A DNA stretch of 6,558 nt from an uncultured Alistipes sp. (GTDB taxonomy: Bacteria > Bacteroidota > Bacteroidia > Bacteroidales > Rikenellaceae): assembly GCA_959604655.1 (NCBI GenBank), contig CAUHCL010000113.1, positions 1-6,558 of the forward strand, given 5' to 3'. The position numbers were made by a program, and so were the translations under genes. Each line of letters starts with the position of its first letter. Position 1 is the stretch's first letter. Under the pieces are notes generated by a model. It was given only the letters and a program-made list of their open reading frames with translations. It was not told the origin of the DNA and made no database searches. This document shows positions 1 through 6,020 of the stretch, one piece after another.

Positions 1-1314
1 GATCGAGTTCTTGTTGGCCCCCACCGTACCGTCGGCGCCCAGTCCGAAGAAGAGGGCCTCGAAAGTACCTGCCTGAGCCAGCGAAACCTCTTCGCCCAGA
101 GGCAGCGACAGATTGGTCACGTCGTCGTTGATACCCACCGTGAAGTGGTCCTTGGGCTCTGCGGCGAACAGATTGTCGATGACGGCCAGAATCTGCGCGG
201 GAGTGGTGTCCTTCGACGAGAGACCGTAGCGGCCGCCGATTACGAGGGGTTGGTTCTCCTTGCCGTAGAACATATCCTTAACGTCGAGATAGAGAGGCTC
301 GCCGTTGGCGCCGGGCTCCTTCGTGCGGTCGAGAACGCATACGCGCTTCACGCTCGCGGGAACGGCGTCGAAGAAGTACTTCTCCGAGAAGGGACGGTAG
401 AGGTGTACGGTGATAAGACCCACCTTGCGGCCCTGCGTTGCCAGATAGTCGATGCACTCCTTGATGGTCTCGTTTACCGAACCCATGGCCACGATCACGT
501 TCTCGGCATCGGGTGCGCCGTAGTAGGTGAAAGGCTTGTAGGTGCGGCCCGTGATCTCCGAGATCTTGGCCATGGTGTCGGCCACCATGTCGGGCACCGC
601 GTTGTAGAACTTGTTCGAGGCCTCGCGGGTCTGGAAATAGATATCGGGGTTCTGGGCGGTACCGCGCGTCACGGGGTGCTCGGGGTTGAGGGCGCGTGCG
701 CGGAACTCCTTCAGCGCATCGCGGTCGAGCATCGAGGTGAGCGATGCGTCGTCGATGACCTCGATCTTCTGGATCTCGTGCGAAGTGCGGAATCCGTCGA
801 AGAAGTGCAGGAACGGAACGCGGGCTTTAAGCGCCACGATGTGCGCCACGCCTGCCAGATCCATCACCTCCTGAACCGACGAGGTGGCCAGCATGGCGAA
901 TCCCGTCTGACGGGTGGCCATCACGTCCTGATGGTCGCCGAAGATCGAAAGCGACTGTGCGGCCAGCGCGCGGGCCGATACGTGGAACACGCCCGGGAGC
1001 AGTTCTCCCGAGATCTTGTACATGTTGGGGATCATGAGCAGCAGGCCCTGCGACGCGGTGAACGTCGAGGTGAGCGCACCGCTCTGCAACGAACCGTGCA
1101 CCGCACCTGCGGCACCCGCCTCCGACTGCATCTCCACGACCTTCACGGTCTCTCCGAACATGTTCTTCTGGCCCTGTGCGGCCCACTCGTCGACCAGCTC
1201 GGCCATCGTAGACGAGGGTGTGATGGGGTAAATGGCAGCTACCTCCGAAAACTTGTAGGCTATGTGAGCCGCTGCGTAATTACCGTCACACGTAATGAAT
1301 TTCTTCTCTGACAT
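1..1314 (-). CDS. nifJ: Pyruvate:ferredoxin (flavodoxin) oxidoreductase, N-terminal 438 residues (partial)
   Basis: This enzyme oxidatively decarboxylates pyruvate with CoA to acetyl-CoA and CO2, passing electrons to ferredoxin or flavodoxin in the cytoplasm of anaerobes. The frame reads without a stop from ATG at 1314 to the left edge. It begins MSEKKFITCDGNYAAAHIAY, followed by YPITPSS (residues 29-35), QSEAGAAGA (63-71) and SARALAAQ (113-120). In the Desulfovibrio africanus enzyme Thr31, Glu64 and Arg114 lie at the pyruvate/thiamine diphosphate site; here they are Thr32, Glu65 and Arg115, all kept. The fragment spans domain I, domain II (about 260-415) and the start of domain III, marked by GLGADGTVGANKNS (424-437). 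The usual length is about 1,170-1,200 residues, so the CoA-binding, ferredoxin-like and C-terminal thiamine-binding parts lie outside. No Shine-Dalgarno sequence precedes the start. It is divergent from the M16 genes. Identification is very secure. Confidence 0.97.
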   Translation of the reverse strand, partial: MSEKKFITCDGNYAAAHIAYKFSEVAAIYPITPSSTMAELVDEWAAQGQKNMFGETVKVVEMQSEAGAAGAVHGSLQSGALTSTFTASQGLLLMIPNMYKISGELLPGVFHVSARALAAQSLSIFGDHQDVMATRQTGFAMLATSSVQEVMDLAGVAHIVALKARVPFLHFFDGFRTSHEIQKIEVIDDASLTSMLDRDALKEFRARALNPEHPVTRGTAQNPDIYFQTREASNKFYNAVPDMVADTMAKISEITGRTYKPFTYYGAPDAENVIVAMGSVNETIKECIDYLATQGRKVGLITVHLYRPFSEKYFFDAVPASVKRVCVLDRTKEPGANGEPLYLDVKDMFYGKENQPLVIGGRYGLSSKDTTPAQILAVIDNLFAAEPKDHFTVGINDDVTNLSLPLGEEVSLAQAGTFEALFFGLGADGTVGANKNSI

Positions 1315-1402
1315 AACTGAATGGTAATTTTGTGTATTTTATGAATTTTTCGTGTGAATCGTCTATGTTCGTTCCGCATCCGTTCATATTCGGATGTCCT
1401 TG

Positions 1403-1410
1403 CAAAGTTA
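1403..1410 (-). promoter_or_regulatory. Candidate -7 box of the nifJ promoter (TAACTTTG)
   Basis: Read on the minus strand this is an exact match to the Bacteroidetes -7 consensus TAnnTTTG. It lies about 90 bases upstream of the nifJ ATG, implying an A/T-rich leader of roughly 80 bases. No clear -33 TTG/TTTG is seen at the usual distance, so this rests on the -7 match and its position. Confidence 0.5.
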
Positions 1411-1532
1411 AGGAATTGCGACGTTATTTCATAGATTTTTCAGTGTTAATATTCTAACAACCACGCCGTGCGCCTTAATATGCCGTAAATCAAACTCTAA
1501 ACCGTCCGCGCGTTAGGGCCTCCGCGCCGCGA

Positions 1533-1565
1533 TTGGCGATAATTCGGTAAAAATACCTATTTTTG
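1533..1565 (+). promoter_or_regulatory. Candidate promoter for the M16 peptidase operon
   Basis: TATTTTTG at 1558-1565 matches the Bacteroidetes -7 consensus TAnnTTTG exactly. A TTG at 1533-1535 lies 22 bases upstream, slightly longer than the usual -33/-7 spacing. Transcription would start near 1570-1572, giving a leader of about 30 bases to the ATG at 1601. It is the only good match upstream of the operon. Confidence 0.55.
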
Positions 1566-1600
1566 TACCCGCCGCGCGGCAAAACGTGCGGCGGCAAGCC

Positions 1601-2839
1601 ATGATCGAATACCGAAAGACACAACTCGCCAACGGACTCACCGTCGTAGCCAACCGCGACGGAGCGTCGCGCATGGCGGCAGTGAATATCCTCTACAAGG
1701 TTGGCGCACGCAACGAGGATCCCGAACGCACGGGGTTCGCCCATCTGTTCGAACACCTGATGTTCCGCGGCACCCGCGAGGTGCCCGACTTCGACACGCC
1801 CGTGCAGATGGCCTGCGGCGAGAACAACGCGTTCACCAACAACGATTATACCGATTTCTACATCACCCTGCCCGTGGCCAACATCGAAACGGCGCTGTGG
1901 CTCGAAAGCGACCGCATGATGGGTCTCGACCTCTCGGCCGAGGCGTGCGAGGTCGAGAAGCGTGTGGTGATCGAGGAGTTTCGGCAGCGCTATCTCAACC
2001 AGCCCTACGGCGACATGAACATGCTGCTGCGCGCGCTGGCCTACAAGGTCCATCCCTACCGCTGGGCGACGATCGGCCTCACGCCCGAGCACATCGAGGC
2101 CGCGACGATAGACGAGGTGCGCGATTTTTACCGACGCTTCTACCACCCGTCCAACGCCATCCTGTCGGTCTCGGCCGACATCGATCCCGACGAGGTGTTC
2201 GCGCTGGCCGAAAAGTGGTTCGGCGCCATAGCCGATTCGGGCTGTGCGACGACGCCTGTTCCGCCCGAACCTGAGCAGCTCGCGCCGCGGCGCCAGGTGG
2301 TGGAACGCGACGTTCCCGCCACGGCGATTGCCGTGGCCTACCACATGGGCGACCGCCTGTCGCACGACTTCCATGCGGGCGACATGGCCTCCGACCTGCT
2401 GGCGGGAGGCGATTCGGCGCGCCTTTACGAACGCCTGATAAAGGGCGAGAAGCTGTTTTCGAGCGTGAATGCCTACATAACGGGCGACGTCGACGGCGGT
2501 CTGTTCGTATTCACGGGGCAGCTCCTGCCCTCCACGGACGAGGACCGGGCCGAAGAGGCCCTGCGCCGCGAGGCCGAACAACTCGTGCGCGGCGCCGTAA
2601 GCGATTACGAGATGGAGAAGGTGAAGAACAAGTTCGAGGCCAACACGCTGTTCGGCGAACTGAACGTGATGAACAAGGCCATGAATCTCGGGTTCTATGC
2701 CATGCTCGGCGATTTGGAGCTCATGAACCGCGAGGTGGATATCTACCGTTCGCTTACCGTGGACGATGTGGCCGACTTCTCGCGCCGCACGTTCCGCCCC
2801 GAAAACTCGTCAACGATTATTTACAGAGCAAAACGATGA
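1601..2839 (+). CDS. M16B family zinc metallopeptidase, catalytic subunit
   Basis: This is a 412-residue insulinase/mitochondrial-processing-peptidase-like protein. The inverted zinc motif HLFEH is at residues 48-52: His48 and His52 are ligands and Glu51 is the catalytic base. The third ligand should be Glu126 in RVVIEEF, aligned with the Glu of VILREM in mitochondrial beta-MPP. The strand-forming segment GENNAFTNNDYTDFY (73-87) follows, and a second, inactive M16 domain fills the C-terminal half. At the place where M16 enzymes carry the substrate-binding Arg/Tyr pair it has Ile280 and Ser287, so it probably needs a partner, supplied by the next gene, whose ATG overlaps its TGA. There is no signal peptide or membrane segment, so it should be cytoplasmic. 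An in-frame GTG at 1586 would add five residues; I prefer the ATG because homology begins directly after it (MIEYRKTQLANGLTVV). The natural substrate is unknown. Confidence 0.93.
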   Translation: MIEYRKTQLANGLTVVANRDGASRMAAVNILYKVGARNEDPERTGFAHLFEHLMFRGTREVPDFDTPVQMACGENNAFTNNDYTDFYITLPVANIETALWLESDRMMGLDLSAEACEVEKRVVIEEFRQRYLNQPYGDMNMLLRALAYKVHPYRWATIGLTPEHIEAATIDEVRDFYRRFYHPSNAILSVSADIDPDEVFALAEKWFGAIADSGCATTPVPPEPEQLAPRRQVVERDVPATAIAVAYHMGDRLSHDFHAGDMASDLLAGGDSARLYERLIKGEKLFSSVNAYITGDVDGGLFVFTGQLLPSTDEDRAEEALRREAEQLVRGAVSDYEMEKVKNKFEANTLFGELNVMNKAMNLGFYAMLGDLELMNREVDIYRSLTVDDVADFSRRTFRPENSSTIIYRAKR

Positions 2840-4101
2840 AACGACCACCGCTTACCGTACCGACCGAGATCGAGGTTCCGCAGGCCGTTAGGCACGTGGC
2901 TGCCAACGGCACTCCGATATACGTAGTCGACTGTCCCGAATACGAGGTTGTCCGCGTGACGTTCGTGTTCCGCGCGGGAACAGTGACGCAGCACTACCCT
3001 TTCACCGCCTCGGCCACGGCCAACATGCTCGCCGAGGGCACGGCGGCGCTCACGGCGCAGGAGGTAGCCGAACGGCTCGATTACTACGGCTCGTATTTCG
3101 ATATAAACCTCGACCGCGACTACTCCTACGTGACGTTTTGCGCGCTGTCGAAATTCTTTGACCGCACCGCCGATGTCATGGAGGAAGTGATGCTGCGTCC
3201 CGTGTTCCCCGACGGCGAGGTCGCGACCTATCGCGCCAAGCGCCGCCAGCAGCTTGCCATCGAACGCCGCAAGGTGGAGACCGTGGCCCGCGAGAACTTC
3301 GCGCGCGCCATGTTCGGCGCCGAACACCCCTACGGCATATCCTACGACGAGGCGGAATACGACTCTCTCGACCACGCCCGACTGGCCGAACACTATCGGC
3401 GCACGTATACCGCGCGTAACTGCATGGTGGTTTGCAGCGGGCGTATCGACGATGCTGCGCTGCGCCGCATAACCGACATAGCCGCCGCCCTGCCTGCGGC
3501 GGATAGCGTGGCCGACGAGCCTTTCGCGCCTTTCTGCACCACTCACGACATGCGGGTGCGGCATGCGGGAGCCGTGCAGTCGTCGATACGCATGGGGCGC
3601 CTGCTGTTTCCCCGCACGCACGAGGATTTCATACCCATGCAGGTGCTCGCCACCGTGCTGGGCGGATATTTCGGGTCGCGGCTGATGCAGAATCTGCGCG
3701 AACGCAACGGATTCACCTACGGAGTATATTCGGCGATGGTCAATTTCCGTCAGGCGGGATACCTCGCCATAGCCACGCAGGTGGGAAGCGAGGTGACCGA
3801 AGAGGCTTTGCGGCAGATAGCGGCCGAGATAGAGACATTGCGCACCGTCCCCGTCCCCGCCGAGGAACTGGCGCTCGTGAAGAACATCATGGCGGGCGAG
3901 ATGATGCGCATACTCGACGGGCCGTTCGGCATAGCCGACGTGACGACCGAGAATCTGTTGTGCGGATTCGACAATTCGCAGACCAACCGCAGTCTCGAAC
4001 GCATACGCCGCACCACGGCCGACGAACTGCTGGCACTGGCTCGGAAGTATCTGCGTTCGGAGGATATGGTGACGGTGGTGGCGGGCGATTTCGAGTCGTG
4101 A
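2836..4101 (+). CDS. M16B family peptidase-like protein, non-catalytic partner subunit
   Basis: This is a 421-residue M16 homologue starting at the ATG that overlaps the upstream stop (ATGA), which implies translational coupling. The fold signature is clear: an N-terminal segment around VTFVFRAGTVTQ and MLAEGTAAL, then a central MVVCSGRID strand (197-205). The zinc motif is gone: the position of HxxEH reads SATAN (59-63), and the glutamate-ligand region has Gln. It should therefore be inactive alone. It does have LRERNGFTY (287-295), with Arg288 and Tyr295 seven residues apart, the spacing of the Arg/Tyr substrate-binding pair in insulysin (R824/Y831) and pitrilysin. Division of the zinc site and the R/Y pair between two adjacent genes is known for bacterial M16B heterodimers, such as the Sphingomonas A1 pair. 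No signal peptide is seen. Heterodimer formation with the upstream product is inferred. Confidence 0.92.
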   Translation: MKRPPLTVPTEIEVPQAVRHVAANGTPIYVVDCPEYEVVRVTFVFRAGTVTQHYPFTASATANMLAEGTAALTAQEVAERLDYYGSYFDINLDRDYSYVTFCALSKFFDRTADVMEEVMLRPVFPDGEVATYRAKRRQQLAIERRKVETVARENFARAMFGAEHPYGISYDEAEYDSLDHARLAEHYRRTYTARNCMVVCSGRIDDAALRRITDIAAALPAADSVADEPFAPFCTTHDMRVRHAGAVQSSIRMGRLLFPRTHEDFIPMQVLATVLGGYFGSRLMQNLRERNGFTYGVYSAMVNFRQAGYLAIATQVGSEVTEEALRQIAAEIETLRTVPVPAEELALVKNIMAGEMMRILDGPFGIADVTTENLLCGFDNSQTNRSLERIRRTTADELLALARKYLRSEDMVTVVAGDFES

Positions 4102-4147
4102 CGGACTCCTTGAGGCGTACCCTCGCGCGGCAGACCGACAAAAAACA

Positions 4148-4187
4148 CGACACTGCGGGATCTTGAAGTCCCTCAGTGTCGCGTTTT
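4148..4187 (+). terminator. Rho-independent terminator of the M16 operon
   Basis: CGACACTG (4148-4155) pairs perfectly with CAGTGTCG (4174-4181). After one mismatch the stem continues as GGGA/TCCC (4157-4160 with 4169-4172), closing an 8-base loop. TTTT follows at 4184-4187. An A-run at 4140-4145 on the other side means it could also act on minus-strand transcripts. It begins 47 bases after the stop of the second M16 gene. Confidence 0.85.
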
Positions 4188-4340
4188 ATCGCTTACAGTC
4201 ATACAGTTCCATGCGTTTTCGGGTCGCAGCCTGCGGACTGCAATATTAACGCGCGTCAGCCTCATCCGCGGCAGAAGCGATTTCGGGAGAAGCGCAGTCG
4301 CAAGGACTACCCCGAATCGTTTCACCGCGGCGGTTTTTGG

Positions 4341-4368
4341 GTTACCTTTTGTCCGCACAAAAGGTAAC
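4341..4368. repeat. Perfect 12-bp inverted repeat with 4-base loop
   Basis: GTTACCTTTTGT (4341-4352) is the exact reverse complement of ACAAAAGGTAAC (4357-4368), with loop CCGC. Each arm contains TACCTTTTG, one base longer than the Bacteroidetes -7 box TAnnTTTG, facing outward in both directions. It is not followed by a T-run, so it is not a standard terminator. A protein-binding palindrome, the edge of a repeat element or a structured RNA are all possible. Confidence 0.75.
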
Positions 4369-4384
4369 GTATGAAAAAATATTG

Positions 4385-4465
4385 CGGTTCTTCAGAACCG
4401 TGCAGTTCGCCGCCGCCCCACTGCGGCGGACTGCTGTCGCACTCGCGCCGCCGTCGGCGAACAGC
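4385..4465. repeat. Cluster of three adjacent hairpins
   Basis: CGGTTC/GAACCG (4385-4390 with 4395-4400, loop TTCA) is followed one base later by GCAGTTCGCCGC/GCGGCGGACTGC (4402-4413 with 4423-4434). That stem has 12 pairs including one G-U, with a 9-base loop. Next comes CGCCG/CGGCG (4446-4450 with 4455-4459) inside an outer GCTGT/ACAGC (4433-4437 with 4461-4465); this outer stem shares bases with the previous one, so the two are alternatives at that edge. The cluster starts 16 bases after the 12-bp palindrome and may belong to the same element. Confidence 0.6.
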
Positions 4466-4680
4466 AGCCAATCCCTGCGACAGGAGGCTGCGGCCCGCAA
4501 CTCACTTTACGTTCGAAGCGGTCCCAACAAGCTGCATCCCGAGAATAAATAATGTTACCGAGTGAAGGAATTAAGATAAAAATGCGCAGCTGCGAACAAC
4601 TCTTTCCTCCTTTTACGGATTCCACAGCGTACTATTCGCGGGATTTCTCCCCAATAACTCTGCGCATATGATATTACTCT

Positions 4681-4741
4681 CTTCGGCGGTTCGCGCAAAG
4701 CGCCGACCTCCGCAGGTCGCGGCCGAAGCGATTTATTTTTT
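4681..4741 (+). terminator. Three-stem junction with T-rich tail, candidate plus-strand terminator
   Basis: CTTCGGC (4681-4687) pairs exactly with GCCGAAG (4722-4728). Inside lie GCGC/GCGC (4693-4696 with 4700-4703) and GACCT/AGGTC (4705-4709 with 4714-4718), making a three-way junction. On the plus strand the closing stem is followed by a T-rich tract at 4732-4741, as in an intrinsic terminator. The tail overlaps the last codons of ksgA on the other strand. It would stop plus-strand transcription running into ksgA. Its role for minus-strand ksgA transcripts is less clear, because no T-run follows in that direction. Confidence 0.5.
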
Positions 4742-5524
4742 CAGATTTTCGGCGACCCAATTCGTCAGCTCCGTGAAATCGGCCACCGACAGCTGCTCGG
4801 CACGCATGGAGAAGAAACGGTGCTCCTTGCCGTCGAAATCGCCGAAAACGGACTTCAGCGAATTGCGGATCATCTTGCGGCGCTGCCCGAACGACGCTTT
4901 CACCACGCGCACGAAAAGGGCCTCGTCGCACCCCAGATGCTCGGTGCCGTTGCGGCGCAGACGCACCACGGCGCTCTTGACCTTCGGGGGCGGGTTGAAC
5001 ACCTTTTCCCCCACCGTGAACAGATACTCGATGTCGTACCACGCCTGAAGCAGCACGCTCAATATCCCGTACTCGCGCGACCCGGGAGGTTCGGCCATGC
5101 GCACGGCCACCTCGCGCTGGATCATGCCGACGCATTCGGGAACGATGTCGCGGTTTTCGATGATCTTGAAGAATATCTGTGACGATATGTTATAGGGGAA
5201 ATTGCCTATTACGCGCACTTCGTCGCCGAAGCGCTCGCGCAGGTCCATAGCGAGAAAATCGCCCTCGATCAACCGCGGCGCGAAGGCGGGATAGTGCTCG
5301 TGCAGATATTCGACGCTCTCGCCGTCGATCTCGGCACCGTAGGTCACGATGTCGTCGCGCTGCAACAGAAAACGCGTCAGCACCCCCATGCCGCAACCCA
5401 CCTCCAGCACCGTGGCGGGGCGTTCGGCGGTACCTCCGCCGAGCGAGTTGCAGATCTTGGATGCTATGTTGAGGTCGGTCAGGAAATGTTGTCCCAACGA
5501 CTTTTTGGCCCTTACTTGGTTCAT
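4733..5524 (-). CDS. ksgA: 16S rRNA (adenine1518-N6/adenine1519-N6)-dimethyltransferase
   Basis: RsmA/KsgA uses four S-adenosylmethionine molecules to dimethylate two adjacent adenines in the 3' terminal helix of 16S rRNA, a late step and checkpoint in small-subunit assembly. The 263-residue length is normal. It opens with the family N-terminus VRAKKSLGQHFLTD (4-17). The SAM-binding motif I is LEVGCGMGVLT (40-50), acidic motif II residues are at AEID (64-67), and GDF (88-90) is motif III. The catalytic NFPY (108-111) replaces the NLPY of proteobacterial enzymes but keeps Asn, Pro and Tyr. QREVAVRM (136-143) and FNPPPKVKSAVV (176-187) complete the family pattern. The ATG at 5524 follows an A-rich leader (AAGAAAAAAC) with no Shine-Dalgarno sequence. 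The 194-bp gap upstream contains a large inverted repeat and no clear TAnnTTTG, so its promoter is not identified. Confidence 0.97.
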   Translation of the reverse strand: MNQVRAKKSLGQHFLTDLNIASKICNSLGGGTAERPATVLEVGCGMGVLTRFLLQRDDIVTYGAEIDGESVEYLHEHYPAFAPRLIEGDFLAMDLRERFGDEVRVIGNFPYNISSQIFFKIIENRDIVPECVGMIQREVAVRMAEPPGSREYGILSVLLQAWYDIEYLFTVGEKVFNPPPKVKSAVVRLRRNGTEHLGCDEALFVRVVKASFGQRRKMIRNSLKSVFGDFDGKEHRFFSMRAEQLSVADFTELTNWVAENLKK

Positions 5525-5539
5525 GTTTTTTCTTACGTA

Positions 5540-5659
5540 ATTATCTGATTTGGGCTTGTCGGATTAGAGCCGCGCGAGCCGTAGCCTCGCCCCGCTTCAG
5601 GCTCGCTATTGCTTCCTCCGCAGGCTACGCCTCGCAATCATAAGCCGAAATCGGATAAT
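5540..5659. repeat. 120-bp imperfect inverted repeat (possible miniature mobile element or long hairpin)
   Basis: The outer arms (5540-5557 and 5642-5659) are 18 bases each and pair with one mismatch and one G-U. GATT/AATC (5562-5565 with 5636-5639) can continue the stem. The inner arms (5574-5587 and 5622-5635) are 14 bases with one mismatch, around a 34-base loop. The element fills most of the gap upstream of ksgA and codes for nothing recognisable. No clear target-site duplication flanks it and neither end has a T-run, so neither insertion nor termination is proven. Confidence 0.65.
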
Positions 5660-5686
5660 GCCATTTTCTTGTATTAATAACGTATG

Positions 5687-5703
5687 CGGCTATATCGTAG
5701 CCG
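5687..5703 (-). terminator. Hairpin just downstream of the DUF2752 gene, weak terminator candidate
   Basis: On the minus strand CGGCTA and TAGCCG form a perfect 6-bp stem around a 5-base loop, beginning 16 bases after the DUF2752 stop codon. The sequence after it is A/T-rich but has no run of T, so intrinsic termination would be weak. Confidence 0.3.
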
Positions 5704-5718
5704 AACGGGGTACGACCG

Positions 5719-6009
5719 TCATTCCGCCTCTTGCACCAGGCGGATGATCCACTTCACCCATACATACGCCAAAAGCGGAGCGACCACAATCACTCCGCGA
5801 TTATATGACCATGCGCCCGCGAAATCGAAGTAGCACAACGACGTCAATGCCCGCGTCATTCCGCACCCCGGGCATTCGTGCCCCGTGATGTTGCGGATGA
5901 TGCACAACGGATGTTCCTCGGAAAATATCCATCCGCGGGGAACGAGGTATATCGACAACGGCGACAGTGCTACTGCGGCTGCATGGCGGTAGCGCCAAAA
6001 CCGCCGCAC
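5719..6009 (-). CDS. DUF2752 family membrane protein
   Basis: This is a 96-residue protein of unknown function. The family signature is CPGCGMTRAL (residues 46-55) followed by Ala and Asn (AWSYN, 66-70), as in DUF2752 proteins. A hydrophobic segment precedes the motif (about 10-24) and another follows it (about 73-89), so it should sit in the inner membrane. No in-frame ATG exists near the expected N-terminus. I chose GTG at 6009, which begins 11 bases after the stop of the TM2 gene and just before the first hydrophobic segment; CTG at 6018 and ATA at 6024 (overlapping the upstream TAA) are less likely. The same frame stays open to 6309, but that extension only shadows the TM2 gene. Tight spacing implies co-transcription with TM2. 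The paired cysteines 46 and 49 might bind metal or react with thiols, but that is inference. Confidence 0.85.
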   Translation of the reverse strand: MRRFWRYRHAAAVALSPLSIYLVPRGWIFSEEHPLCIIRNITGHECPGCGMTRALTSLCYFDFAGAWSYNRGVIVVAPLLAYVWVKWIIRLVQEAE

Positions 6010-6020
6010 GGCCGTCAGGG

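Larger units (their letters stand above)
4188..4732. other. Gene-free, palindrome-rich intergenic region
   Basis: This stretch of about 545 bases holds no convincing gene. Short open frames of 60-77 codons exist on both strands, but they overlap one another in different frames, are rich in Arg, Ser and Pro, and match no family I recognise. What it does hold is a run of inverted repeats: a bulged 9-bp stem (4278-4287 with 4311-4319), a perfect 12-bp stem (4341-4368), a 6-bp stem (4385-4400), a 12-bp stem (4402-4434), an interrupted hairpin (4433-4465), the 10-bp palindrome CGCAGCTGCG (4585-4594), and a three-stem structure (4681-4728). I found no tRNA or rRNA and no exact TAnnTTTG promoter. 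The likeliest explanation is one or more dispersed intergenic repeats; a structured RNA is possible. Confidence 0.6.

Noticed and set aside
145..1311. 388-codon plus-strand open frame opposite nifJ
   Set aside because: It is the mirror of the nifJ frame in GC-rich DNA. Its product is low-complexity, rich in Arg, His, Leu and Val, and matches no family, while nifJ on the other strand is unambiguous.
1490..2581. 363-codon minus-strand open frame opposite the first M16 gene
   Set aside because: It is an antisense shadow: His/Arg/Val-rich product, no recognisable domain, and it crosses the divergent promoter region.
2836..2839. ATGA overlap as a possible frameshift joining the two M16 genes
   Set aside because: Both halves are full-length M16 proteins of normal size with their own starts, and the overlap is the usual translational-coupling arrangement.
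2821..3621. 266-codon minus-strand open frame opposite the second M16 gene
   Set aside because: Same kind of antisense shadow, with no motif; the M16 frame explains the sequence.
4176..4625. Several overlapping 60-77 codon open frames in the intergenic region, on both strands
   Set aside because: They overlap in different frames, are rich in Arg, Ser, Pro and Cys, cross the hairpins, and have no recognisable family. Long open frames here follow from GC content. If they turn up as annotated proteins in other genomes, a dispersed repeat is the likelier cause.
4681..4728. tRNA-like cloverleaf suggested by a 7-bp closing stem and inner hairpins
   Set aside because: It is only 48 bases, has two inner arms instead of three, lacks a T-loop sequence and anticodon arm, and is followed by a T-run, so it fits a branched terminator better.
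4674..5135. 153-codon minus-strand and other open frames within or opposite ksgA
   Set aside because: They lie in other frames of ksgA, whose motifs and full length are clear.
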